From: Syncephalis fuscata
Lineage: Eukaryota > Zoopagomycota > Zoopagomycetes > Zoopagales > Piptocephalidaceae
DNA length: 64,000 nucleotides
Assembly (NCBI GenBank): GCA_025786725.1
Contig: JAHLTZ010000005.1
Location: forward strand, 434,001-498,000
Reading direction: 5' to 3'
The stretch's first letter is position 1. Each line of letters opens with the position of its first letter. Made by a program: the position numbers and the translations under genes. The notes below the pieces were generated by a model. It saw only the letters and a program-made list of their open reading frames with translations. It searched no databases and had not been told where the DNA came from. Below, in pieces: positions 21,860 through 33,599 of this stretch.

Positions 21860-24476
21860 CTAATAGCACGGCACGGACGAGGTAGGTCCCCATCTATTAA
21901 AACGTTTACCATTATATAAATACTAATCGACCATCTAATCAACACTTACATGCGAATGGTATGATCATCACTGGCCGATGCAAATATACTGGGATTCTTT
22001 GGATGCCAACTAATATCGTTGACTGCCATCGAGTGTCCTTTAAGTGTAGAAATCAATTTACCGCTTTCTCGATGCCATAAACAAACATTAAAATCTACGT
22101 CATTCATTTATTAGTGTCCACACACACATATATATAAACATCCCCTTATAACAGTTTACCTTCACTGCCGCTGGCCACAAATGCTTCATCAACACCACCA
22201 AAACAGGATCTAATAACAAAACGGCTTTGTGTATGGCCATGATATCGATGGACTAGCTTTTTGTTATCCAAATCCCAAATGGTCAATGGCTATATATATA
22301 TATATACCAATATATTAATCAATTTACTCCATCAATATTTGACCAACTACTTGCCTGTGATTCAAGACCAAGAAGTGCATAACGTGCATCTTCTGATAAT
22401 AACACAGAGTTGATATTTGATCTAGTTGAATTGTACTACAATATATGCAGTATTAGTGCTATTACTAATATTAAATATGATATTTACCAAACTAAGCTCT
22501 TGATGGAATATCATAGACTCGAAGTCTTTGATCTTGACTTGCCGTAACCAATCGCTTACTGTCCTTACTGACATCAAGATCGGTCACACGACCTATCGTC
22601 CATTGGTGCTTTAATTCACCTTCCAAGTTCTATCCATTAATTGCGTAAATAATCAACACTTTCTATTAATAGTAAACGATGCTACTTACCCAAAGAAACA
22701 CTTCTCTATCTAGTCCACCTGTAATAAATGAATCATCTTCAAGCCATGCACCGGCCACCACATGTTCTTTATGGCGATCGATATTTAAATACATGTACCA
22801 CTCTAACTAATTAGAACAGTTTATAATCCACCAGTTCACGCTAACTTACTTGTACATTCCATACACGGGCATGCTTATCATTACTGCACGTAAGTAGCCG
22901 TGTATCATCGTGGGACCACGCAGCAAATGTCACCTCGCCTGTATGTCCCTCAAGTCGGTGTAATTGTTGGTAATTCTAATTAACCATATATCATTAGATT
23001 AAAGTGTTTAACAATACGCGTCAATTGAATACGTACTTCAGTATCCCATATAATTGTTGTACGATCTCTTGAAGTAGATGCCAAATAGCGGCCATTATGT
23101 GAAAAAGCAACACACCAAACTTCATCGGTATGGCTCGTTAATCGATAGTGTGTTTCCTGAGGCATATGACGTTGATCACAACAATGATCACCAAATAGTG
23201 AAATCGACTGGTCTAGCGCATTATGATAGACACATCGACGTGTTTGTTCGCGAATTGCTTGGCGTAATACAGTTTCCAATCTACCATACGGAATCATACG
23301 ATCGGGCGATATGTGTTGTTGTAATAAGCGAAGTAGATCAGTTCGTGAACTGCCATGCTGTCCATCCCATGCTGCACGTTTATATAGCTCTTCACGAGAT
23401 GACATTAGTAGTGAGGAGAGTAGGTGTAGTTGAGCTGGATTATATTGAAGTGGTGTTAATTCTTGTCTTAATACTGCAAGTGCCTCTTTCATCTGGCGTC
23501 GTTCAAGATATTCAAGGTATTTTTGTCGTCGAATATAAAACTGTCCCTCGGCACGATGTGTCATATCATAGCCAATAGTTGGCAATAGTGCTTCTACCAT
23601 ATCCATTGACCGTGAATTACACACTGTCGAAACTGTGTTGCTGTAGAATCTTCGGCATTATAGCCCGATTCTTGTTGTAATAAAGATGCTGATTCACTGA
23701 TTAAATGTATAAATCAGTATTTATAACTGCTATAATACTTTATATAATTAGCCTACCTGTAGCCCAATCTTGTAGTGTTTGTTGCATTAAACGAACCAGT
23801 TCTTCTCTACGAAAGCCCCCGGTGTCATAGTTGATTCTGAAGAGCGCGCTCTACCATTTCCATTGATAACGCCATTACTGCCATTGCCATGATTGGTATT
23901 GCTTGTCTTGCCTGACCCCGCCTCTGTTTCTACAATCATACCGTTATTGTTTTGTACTGCAGATGTAGTTCCTGCAGTGCTCGTACTTGAATCGATCAAC
24001 TCAGATCCGTGCAGCTTGTCTGTACTATTCAACGACTCGACAATCATACCAGAGGCACCGAGTGTGCTAGCACCACCTGGATCGATACGTACTCGTTTCA
24101 ATGCAGGCTGTGTGTTCGTATCGCTTGGTAGATCGCTAGTGTCAAGTGGACGTACTAGTGCTGAAGTCGAGGTAAAGCGAGAATTAAAAGAAGATTGTGA
24201 CTGAGTAGAAATAGATTGCACAGAAGTACTAGTAGCTGAATCCAAAGGTTGGATGATGTAAGGAGACAAGTTATCTGTCGCGTGTTCAGTTTGATATGTA
24301 TTCAGTGATGTTGATTCGGTATTTGCAGGCGATGAGATAGCAGATGTAGTGGCTATAATAGATTTGATGCATGGGTTGTTGGGTTGCTTGCGTGGTCGGC
24401 AACAGCGGCGAGCAATGAAGGGTTGCGAGGAGAATTGGGCATGAACACTGGTACTAGAATCAACGTGGATCCTTGC
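21860..24476 (-). CDS. Gid7/WDR26 homologue (CTLH plus WD40 repeats)
   Basis: Subunit of the GID/CTLH E3 ubiquitin ligase. An N-terminal Ser/Thr/Asn-rich segment leads into a LisH-like helix (REELVRLMQQTLQDWATASL). A CTLH/CRA region follows (EALAVLRQELTPLQYNP, LLRLLQQHISPD), then WD repeats with IIWD, RVWNV, FLW, LTIWDLDNK, SGSEDFNVCLW and ASASDDHTIRIWGP. Exons after the N-terminal one: 23688-23037, 22975-22850, 22806-22690, 22629-22488, 22435-22355, 22289-22160, 22094-21951/50, 21893-21860. The intron after 22355 uses a GC donor (AG/GCAAGT). Frame breaks occur near 23820 (GGGGG needs one more G), near 23601 (QW-DMVE needs one G) and near 22515. The 5' end is unsolved: the frame is open back to 24476 without an ATG before about 24053. 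If one G is missing in the GGGG at 21887-21890, the protein would continue to 21747 with a long acidic tail. Confidence 0.85.
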
Positions 24477-25285
24477 TTAAAAGCAAGTAGGTTACCACAG
24501 TAAAGGAGTGAGCAAGATATATGATAGATAAAAGAAAGAAGGTCACGACTGTTTGCTCACACACACACACACATATATACGCGCACGCGCAGGAGACGTT
24601 ACGGAGGAAACAGTAAGGGGCGCGAGTTGTACTATCTCTTTTCTCTCTTTCTCTCTACGCCAAATGCTCAGCTGGGTACTCAGTGCTGTACCAAAGAAAA
24701 GTTGGTAGAAAACGGTCGTCGAGCTATTAGTGTTGTTAATAGCGCCGAGATTACAGAGAAAATTGGCTTATAGAACAGAAGAAAGGAAATTTCTTGGCTG
24801 TCGTGTAGATCAAGACAACACGTGACTGTCACTTGTTTACAAGTGGTACTTGAATACAGACGAGAAAGAAGCAGTATTTATGGAATGGAGACCAGAGTTA
24901 TATTGATCATTAGACAAGGTTGTTTGTAAAAAGAATGAGAACTCGTTGCCAAAAAGGCTATAATCGAATGAAGATTTATTATTGGCCATTAATAAAGTGT
25001 CAAAAGTACAATTTATTACCACATTTAAGCAGTTCTACTTGCGTAAAAAGTATTCATGGAGCACGCTTAATTGGCGCATCATATTTTGCAATTAAAGTTT
25101 CTTGTTACTTGTTTTCACATGATAAATATAATTAAATAAAGCGTATTGCCACTTTATTGTTGCGTTTAGCTTAGTTGGTAATAATTTAATATTTATTTTG
25201 GAGCAATCTACAATAATCAATAGAATAAAAATAAAGAGATATTAATATATCATGTCAAAATATCATTAGCCGCTAAGGCTACACA
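24477..25285. other. Intergenic region
   Basis: About 800 bp with a (CA)n/(TA)n/(CG)n alternating tract near 24558-24592 and purine/pyrimidine-rich stretches. A first exon of the Gid7-like gene could lie here. No independent gene is supportable. Confidence 0.5.
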
Positions 25286-26230
25286 CTATTTGAGTGTTTT
25301 GTAAACGGCATCAATGCTTGCTTTCTCGATAATTCCTCGTTGTTGGCGCACTTGACTACTAATGGCTGCCTCCATGGCCTGTTGTAGGGCGGATTCGCGA
25401 TCGATCAATGCTTGACGTAGCGTATTGCAAGCAACGGTATGGCAGTCAGCGGACGGTGTAAATCCTTGATAGTGATTTAGATGCCAAGTGGAAGCAACAA
25501 CACGAACGAGGCTTTCTACAGAGCTGCGTTGCTGTTGCGCAACAGCGATAGCAACAGTTCGGTTTTTTATGCCAGTTTTACTGACTATATTTGACCGGGA
25601 ATTATTGCTTTTAGCAGCGGAAGCTTCATTCATTTTATCGTCGGTGCCCGGCCATTGTGGATCCAAGGTATCGCCATTCCGACTCGAATCGAGTAGGCCA
25701 AAAGTAGTTTGTCCAGCATTGCGAGCCATCGAATCCGATAAGTAGTGCATTAGATGATTGGCGTCAGTCTGACACGTTTGGCGTAGCTGCTCCACTATAG
25801 GGGCCATTTGCGGATCATTCCGATCAATGTTTAATGCCTTAATAGCCGTATTCAATGTTGAGTCAGCAAATTGCTGTGGGAATGTCGTTGATCGCAGTAT
25901 ATCTAAATTGGCATAGGCCACTGCGTCACGTGTGGCACGAGCCATATCGGCAGCTGGTCCGGTTGGCGGCGGTGTATTGGGCGCGGGAATGGGCGGTAAA
26001 TTAAGCCAGCGTCGCTTCAAAGGGGCATTTGCCGCTGTTGAAGAAATTGGCTTAGCCATTTTTAGTATAGAAAGATCACCGCCACTGCTTTCTATCAAAG
26101 TATTTGATTTAAAATGAGGATGGCCTAAGGTAGGTGCAGAAAAATAGTGTAGAACAATAGCACTAATAAGTAGTCCGTCGGTAGTCAACGAAGGGAAATA
26201 CATGGCCAAAAAGCTGCGTGTTAGCTTCAA
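25286..26230 (-). CDS. Hypothetical secreted or membrane-anchored protein
   Basis: Single exon, 314 residues, uninterrupted. Residues 1-36 form a signal peptide/anchor (MKLTRSFLAMYFPSL then a hydrophobic core), followed by a Pro-rich linker (NLPPIPAPNTPPP). A helical, alanine- and glutamine-rich domain then runs to the C-terminus. Only three or four cysteines are present, two of them in DCHTVACN. I recognise no family. The intact frame over 945 bp and a plausible signal peptide argue that it is real. Confidence 0.6.
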   Translation of the reverse strand: MKLTRSFLAMYFPSLTTDGLLISAIVLHYFSAPTLGHPHFKSNTLIESSGGDLSILKMAKPISSTAANAPLKRRWLNLPPIPAPNTPPPTGPAADMARATRDAVAYANLDILRSTTFPQQFADSTLNTAIKALNIDRNDPQMAPIVEQLRQTCQTDANHLMHYLSDSMARNAGQTTFGLLDSSRNGDTLDPQWPGTDDKMNEASAAKSNNSRSNIVSKTGIKNRTVAIAVAQQQRSSVESLVRVVASTWHLNHYQGFTPSADCHTVACNTLRQALIDRESALQQAMEAAISSQVRQQRGIIEKASIDAVYKTLK

Positions 26231-26604
26231 TATTTTACTTTTAATAGTAAACGATAAGTCTTAGTGGGAAATAAAAAACGATTGATAATGTCGTTGGTAA
26301 GTTGAACAGCGTTAAATAAATAACAGTTGCAGTCAAAACAAAAAAAATATCTAAGTGATCGATAATAAGCAATTAAAGCACATTAAATGCAAACAATTTA
26401 TATTGACAACTCATTATTTCTGTTACCGAGGCAAGGATAATATTGCCTCCGTGTTCATCCGACAATCGGCTGAAGAAAACGACTTGTGCTAAAACAATGC
26501 AGCAACAGCCGGCACGCCAACCATAGGTATCCCGATAAGATGCGATTTTTTTTCGTGTGCCAACTTTTTATCGTCCGTAACTGCACTAAATGTTTGCGTA
26601 AGGC

Positions 26605-27437
26605 CAGTATTACGGTAGTTCATGCCTCCGAGATAACCTTGCATGATGATTACACTTCACGTGGTGGAATATGTTGTTTCAGAGCAATAAAAAAAACCAT
26701 CATAGAACCGCAATATAATCATTTTATATACTTTATTTATAGTAATAAAAGTAGCTGTTTATTTATCTTACCACAACCGACTATAACGGTATCTATCTAC
26801 TAGAGCAATCTAGAACAAACCATTTGTACAGTGCATGCAGAATACTGCCATCGTTCATTAGTCATCGTGTGGATTATTAATAGAAACATTAGCCATATAA
26901 TTAAACTACGCTTTTTCTGTCAATATGCTATGTACTACACGGATCTTTACATGCCGTTATCAAGATACTCAATGGCACATTGTAATTTAGACCGTCATAG
27001 CACGTTATATGACGAAAATGCTTTTAAGAATTGCCAACACTTTGTTGTACCACACTGTCATGCTATCTAGCCTTTGGATAGACGTAGCATCATATCCGCT
27101 AATTATTATCATTTTCTATCATTGTGCACAATGCTATCTCATACTCTATCTTGCGCTACCCCCGAATGCAGGGCGAGGAAGAAGCGTCCTTGGTCTATTC
27201 ATCCTAAATATAAAGTGTGCGCATACATGGCATAGGAAGAATAAAAACGTAAGTCCAGACCAGTTACTGGCACATAAAAATAAAATCAATAGGCATAAAA
27301 AGAAAAGATGCAGGTTGTCCACGGTAGTTGGGAATGTATACGCAGTAAAGTAACCAAGCGGAAATGAACGATCCAAACCATTCCTATCTTCAAGAAAGTC
27401 AATATGGTATACAGATGCAGTGTGCAGTGCCAAATCT
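26605..27437. repeat. Inverted repeat arm, left
   Basis: About 830 bp that recurs as its reverse complement at 34843-35668 with about 99% identity; the visible changes are a 3-nt length difference near 27301 and a few substitutions. Open frames of 80-115 codons exist on both strands of both arms but show no family resemblance. The arms flank 7.4 kb containing the F-box pseudogene and two DUF4203 genes. The arm ends are not inverted repeats of each other, so a simple terminal-repeat transposon is not indicated. Confidence 0.9.
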
Positions 27438-28182
27438 CGTACATTTACTAATAAAATGTGCTAGATAATGAGTAATTTTGGTGTTATTTAACACCATTAT
27501 TTTAATACATTTATCATTTACTATTAAAACTTTTATTATTGTTCAAAGACCAAAAATGCTGCAAGTGTATAAATGACAAGTCAGGAGCAAGATTGTTTTA
27601 TTATAACTTGCATGCCAAATGTGTGGCTTGTATAGTTGTAGAGCAGAGTATGTATACGATAAACTGCTCTACAGCTAATGTTTGATTTTAATAGATAAAA
27701 GAAAAGTGAGAAAATGAAGAAATGTTTTGTTAAAAAGATAGTGAAAAGAAGTAATTAAATAGTTATATTGCTACTTGAAACGTGATAATATAGCAGTCAT
27801 AGATCGAAGATGGTAAATGATTGTTTTATGACGATTATTAATAAAGCAAACTGTATAATGTTTTGCATGAGTGTGCGTATAACATATAGCTAGCTATTGG
27901 CAAGTATACCATAAGCGCATTGATTAATGATGTAATAATTGTAATAATACGCTAATAATGCGTAAAATTACATTTCTACAATGATCGTAATGTTATTATT
28001 CCATTATTATGATTACTTTGTTATAATAGCATGTTTAAAAAATACACCATATAGTTGAAAAGCTATCATATACTACAATATCCTTGTATTAATATTTATT
28101 CTATTGTTGTAGTATGCCATTTAATTATTTATTTTTGTAGTTACAATAAGTATGCGTCGTTTATCAATGTAGGCAATAGCAA
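27438..28182. other. AT-rich spacer
   Basis: About 750 bp of AT-rich sequence between the left repeat arm and the 3' end of the F-box pseudogene. No gene seen. Confidence 0.6.
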
Positions 28183-29825
28183 TTAAAAGGATAAATCTAT
28201 TACTTTATAGTCTTCATCGTCTACCATTAGCATCGCGTTTCTTGTGCTAAATAAATCATTTAATAATAAACTATCTTTAATCATATAGTCAAATCTTGTA
28301 ATAACGTATGGATGCTCAAATGCTTTTTTGTACAAATACTTTGAATTTGTTTTGTCCAAATTTCTAGTACGATTTGGATTAATTAAATCTACCACTATAG
28401 AGTGTTGTTGGATTTAGAGCTATAAATAACAAAACCTGCAATATATAATGAAAAAAGCTTATTATAACTATCTACATCTAGTAGATACCTTGCTTTAAGG
28501 GCTGAATTTAAAGTTTTTACACTGGTGCGTGCCAGTATAGCGCCATCAACCAAGCTGTGAACCGCCCATCCTCTCTCAGATATAAAAATAATACGGTTAG
28601 AACCAAATAGCGGTATTGTACCATAAAGATAATCGTTGCGCGTCCAAACAGGGTTTACATTTTTTATGCAAGTGTCCGAGTATCCACATTCCGTTGAAAT
28701 CATAGCCAATCTTACTTCGTCTTCTCTACCTTCGCTCAACATTCCGATATTAAACGGAGAGTTATGCTCAATTAAAATTCGATTATCATCCAGCTTTTTA
28801 ACGAGAATTCTAAAATCGTCAAATGTCTTAAAGCGGATTTCTCCTTGCATTAGACAGCGCGGACCATATCCTAGATAACGATTTGAAAACTCCCATACAC
28901 TCCATTTGAGCGTGGTTATGGTATTTGCGTGATGCAGTGTTCTATTAAACACGATTGCTGCTTCTTCCGTAGCTCTCAATAGAAAGGCTTCTCCTTGATG
29001 ATTTGTAATAGTACCCATGCACCTTTGCCCGTTAGCAAGATCAAAAATTCGGGTGGTCATTATTATATTAGATTTATTTGTTTCTTCAGTTGCTATTTTT
29101 AACCGATTAACCATCATCCACGACCACGAATGCTTGCAATATCGCATAAACATGAGAATTTACGTGGCCGCATGGTTGAGACTCGATTTATTGGCCAGAT
29201 GGAAATGATGCATGTTTTTCCATGAACACTGTTTACACCAATTGGTTGTTTACTAATTGTTACCACAAATCTATCTGATATCAGCATTGTCGTACGCGAT
29301 AATTATATCTACATTATTTAAGATAATCTACGCAAACGCCAAATTGTTTAGTAAATATTTCGCCTACTGACTGACACTGCTCAGCTATAAAACATTTTGC
29401 AGGTCACTACCATGATAAGCAATTCTTTGCAATACAATATAACGAGTGTTAGCTGGTTCTTTTTCCACTAAATCCTTGACTGGATATGGTGTGTCTTTAA
29501 GCCAATTTGCATCAGTAGCACGCCGACAGCAAAATGCATAAAACCACTCAATATACTGGTTGTTCAACTGAGTAATGTTGATTGTTTTTTTGGTCTGTAA
29601 TGCCAGTAGCTTTGATGCAAGTACTTTCTTCACGTACCAGGCCAACCATTTCATTTCATTGCCATCAGCAATATTATAATACTGCTTATATCGTTGATGC
29701 CAGATATTATTTTGTTGACTAATACAGTACCGCAGCCATTTATTGCAGCATGAAAGTATAACAAGCGAATTGTTGTCGGCAAATGCAGCAACACGTCCAA
29801 TAACAAGTATAGGAATGTGAGCCAT
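28183..29825 (-). pseudogene. F-box protein paralogue, internally deleted and interrupted
   Basis: 29825-29385 encodes an N-terminal F-box-like module (MAHIPILVIGRVAAF..., with IWHQRYKQYY matching the lW..ry end of the F-box). After 230 bp of stop-containing sequence, 29153-28395 and 28395-28183 encode the C-terminal half: LKWSVWEFSNRYLGYGPRCL and a C-terminus ending DDEDYKVIDLSF. These parts align by eye with the plus-strand gene at 37185-39372 (IRWRVWELGIYTAAPRCV; LEWIEFTNL). About 250 residues of the middle region found in that gene are missing, and the two C-terminal frames differ by one base near 28396. I therefore call it a decayed paralogue, though a shorter functional gene with unrecognised introns is possible. 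Confidence 0.6.
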
Positions 29826-31107
29826 TGTGCATAAGTAAATAAGACAAGGAAATGATGGTAGCTAGATTGCTAAGGGCTATTCATGACAATAATACGTTAT
29901 TAACAATAGACAATTATGATGCGTGGTTATAATGGACATAAGTTAGACGCGTATTTTGAGTAGATATATATATTGTACAACCTTCAAAGGCCTTGAACTT
30001 TGGAATGATTCAATTATAAGTGGATTACCATGTTTATACTATATATTCTATCAAGCATAACATGCTGTTTTATAATATATTTTCACTTTTCAAGTAGGCA
30101 TTATTTATTCATCATATTGTTTATCGGTATAGTGTCCACTGATTACATACCACTAATAAAAGTTACCTGTTTACTATTAGCTGTATTTATTGTAAATATC
30201 AATTCATATCGCTGTCATATACATTAAAGCCTTATCACTAGTATTCATACTCTTTTGTTTACTCAATTATAGCATTATATGCTGTCTAGTGTTTTGCTTC
30301 TACATTTTTTACAAATCTGGCATTTCAAAATACTTTAATAGTTAAATTCACTATTTTACTCGAATATAAAGACTTGGCAACTACGTCTAGTTCACTTTCT
30401 ATAATACTGGTATAGAATATTGATCATACTAACTGTAAGCGCTATATCTCATCGATAATCGGTCATACAACGTCATTCTTGGCATTTCAAAGTTAGATGT
30501 ATTTTTGGAGCATTGGCCTTTTGCCGCACTATTATTAAATGCATTAAAGACTACGTCATCCATGCTAATTAAATACGTTTATTTAACATAGTATATTTTA
30601 TCCTTTATTTCTTTTTATTCATTATTGGATACTCAATTGCAATATTGTTTAGTTTATCGCTGTTATTATATGTATGGATTGACGACTATATATGGATATT
30701 ACCCCATTAATTTACTGGCAGTATTGGCATCACACGCCACATTATCAGCTGACCTTTTTTACTCCAATTGATAGTCTCGCCTTTTTTGTCGCTCTCACTC
30801 GCTTGCTCACTCACTCCCCTCTATATCCTTTGTACAAACCTTTACTGCCCCACTGTTTATTTTGCTTCTTTCTATTAGCATTCTTCAGTTTTCATCTTTC
30901 ATTTCTCGGAGTTATATTACCGGCGGCACTTGGCAGTGAGTTGCAGTGTGTTTATTTACAGTCTTGGCGAAGTCAACAGTCGACTCCGCCTACTTTTTCT
31001 TTCTTTTGCAGCATCTATCCTCCATTAGCCATACCAACTTACTAAATATCTCCTGTCTGTCTATTACGCATATTGAATCTTGTTACGTTAACGTTTACTA
31101 GTTAGTC
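29826..31107. other. Intergenic region
   Basis: About 1.3 kb between divergent genes. It is AT-rich and becomes pyrimidine-rich toward 31 kb. Small ORFs are not convincing. Confidence 0.6.
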
Positions 31108-32241
31108 ATGTTGCAGCTGCCTTCTTGCGGCTCTATAGCCTGCTTTTCCCGCTTCAATAAAAGGTCTACGTCCTTGCTACGCCATGGCTTGCTTGCACTT
31201 TTCAGCATTATACTGCTATCCATGCAGTGGGGAATAGCTATGGCTGCTGATCCATCGTCTACGACGCTACGACGACTATCATTCCTACTGTGCCTACAAC
31301 GTTTCCTACTGCGGCTCCAACTGTCAAACAGGGTAAGTAATACATGATGTGGCACAAACTGCGTATATTATCGTGTAGATCGTGCTATAGGCATATCTGT
31401 TTGTATGCCATCTAGTACAGTGTTTTACTTGTATGTACAATTAACCAAATATGGTGTTCTATAGTACAAGAAGCATTGACCCCGCAAACGATTGTGGGCG
31501 CCATTATTGCATTAGCTGCCGGTTTCGTACTGTGCTTCTTTGGATATCGATTCTTCCGTCCTACGCTCTTCTTGGCCGGTTTCGCTATTGCCGGTAAGTC
31601 ATTAGAAATAATCCATATTGGCACTAGCCATTAATGTAATGTTATGTAATATACTAACTTTATAATTAGCTTTTGTTGTCTATGTCGCCTGTCTTAACAT
31701 CGCGCCACTTAAGGGCGATGACATGGATAGCATCAACGCACCGTGTATATAGTTGTTATTATTGCGGCAGGATTTATTGTCGGTGTACTAGCCGTTTGTT
31801 TCTGGCGATTCGGTCTTTTGCTGATTGGTGCGCTAGGCGGTCTAGTCGGTGGCCTATTCATTCTCGCCTTCATGCCCAACGGTCTTATTCAGGAACCAAT
31901 ATGGAAGCTGTGTTTATTGTTGTACTCGTCATAATATGCTCTATACTTATATTTAAATTCGAGAGGCCTGTGGTAATAGTTGCAACAGCAGCTGGTGGCG
32001 GTTTCGCACTAGCATTGGGCATCGACTTTTTCGTACAGTCACAATTTGCCAGTACTATTGGCACTGTACTGGGAGGGCATCATCAGCCGTGCTTTCCTTT
32101 GACGCTAAAACGTATATCATGCTTGCACTGGTCGCTATTTTCGCTATTCTCGGTATGATTGTACAGTTCCGATTCTTCAAGGGCGTATTTGGTAATGGCA
32201 AACCTGCCACCGATACCTCTAACCGCCAGGATAATGCTTAA
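31108..32241 (+). CDS. DUF4203/TMEM198-like membrane protein 2 (frame-broken)
   Basis: Signal-anchor (LLALFSIILLSMQWGIAMA), then a Thr/Pro stalk (TTTIIPTVPTTFPTAAPTV), an intron, and glycine-rich helices TIVGAIIALAAGFVLCFFGY, IVVIIAAGFIVGVLAVCFW and FALALGIDFFVQSQF, ending VQFRFFKGVFGNGK. It aligns segment by segment with protein 3 at 33.6 kb (NGLIQ and FRF motifs shared). Introns lie near 31331-31465 and 31593-31670. The frame breaks near 31255, 31742 (GCACC for GC-ACC), 31892 (CAGGAACC) and 32078 (GGAGGGCATC). Each of the last three is repaired by a single added base that restores homology with protein 3. Because homology continues across every break, I regard it as a gene with consensus errors. 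A young pseudogene is the alternative. Confidence 0.7.
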
Positions 32242-33599
32242 TAGCAACCAATGTATTAGTTTGAACTTGATTTTATGTCGGCGATGCTAATGCTGCTACT
32301 GATATTACTATTATTATTATTATTACCACCTGTTCGTTTCTATGTACTGGATCCGCCTGCATCTATCCAACAACGGCATGCATCAGCTTTTAGTAATATT
32401 GTTGGATGCTCATTAATTGACGTATATCACATTATAGCACACTATCTTGCTTGTTCTCTTTTTTATTCCTATTAATAAGACCACTAGCTACATTTAACGC
32501 TTTATATTCATATTAAACAGCTTGATTTACTATTTCTATACATTAACGAATGGTTCGCTATAGTGCTTATTGAACATATCGTGTCAGCACATTTATTTAC
32601 ACCAAAACCAATTCACCGACTGCCAAGAATATCAATGTTGTCAAGTGTGATCTCGATGGTATCAATCGATAATTGTTCTATTTTTTACTAACAAAGGATT
32701 GGATACGAAATGGGGGATTGAATCACAAGTATGCCAGCTGACCATCAGCCATTAGGACTATTTACATTTGGAGTCACAGTATCAGTGACGACAGCGGTGC
32801 TACAATTGTTATTTAGTATTTACTTAAAGCAGTATCTCAGTTAACAAAATAAATATTGCCATTGTTGATGCCATTGTTTTATAAAACCTATTTTTCAATG
32901 TATATATATATGTTTTGTTTTTTACAATTTTTCATTTAAGTAAATATCTACTGAACAGGGACTACGTACAATCAAACGCGTGGTCACCCGACCTTTTCCA
33001 ACAACGACTTAGTGCCCTAAAAATTATCTTAACATGGAAGGCAATGTGCCACAGATGCTATCAATAGTACTCTCACTTGTGTGTGTTTAAGCTACCGTAA
33101 ACACCGCCACTATCACGACTGGCCTTGCTACGACTTAAAGAGCAGTGAGATTATCGGCTCGCCTGGTTCTCTGTCGCCCTGCTCGGTCATACTTTTCCTC
33201 TATCTCCATCCTCTTCACTTCTCGTATTTCCTATCAGTAGCTTACTGTTTCCTACCTGTGCCCGGTACTCATTCCTCTGTCCTCCGCTTTCTCAACTGTC
33301 AATAGTTGCGACACGATAGTCCGCTTATTTCTTGTCTGTAGCTTTTTTCAAAGTTTATCCAACCGTATTTGATATTGCAGGACGTAGAGCACACTGACCG
33401 ATCAATCGATTGATTAGTCGGCCGGCTACGTAGTAAATCCATCCTGCTATCTGGTGTTTTGTAGAGTTCTACAGCACCTTCGGTGCTTTGTTGGCTTGTT
33501 TATATTTGTGCTTCTGTCGAGCTACCACTATTTTCTTATTGTGATTTATTTTTACGTTTATCTAACATCATTTATTTCTAGCTTATTGCATTTGTTATC
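32242..33599. other. Intergenic region between two tandem DUF4203 genes
   Basis: About 1.36 kb with an (ATT)n stretch near 32306-32326 and a long pyrimidine-rich stretch around 33180-33600 before the next ATG. No gene supported. Confidence 0.6.

Noticed and set aside
26605-27437. Inverted repeat arm as a terminal-inverted-repeat transposon
   Set aside because: The arm ends are not inverted copies of each other and no transposase is present, so it is annotated only as an inverted repeat.
30030-30227. 65-codon hydrophobic ORF
   Set aside because: An AT-rich sequence readily gives Ile/Phe/Leu ORFs; there is no neighbour or signal supporting a gene.
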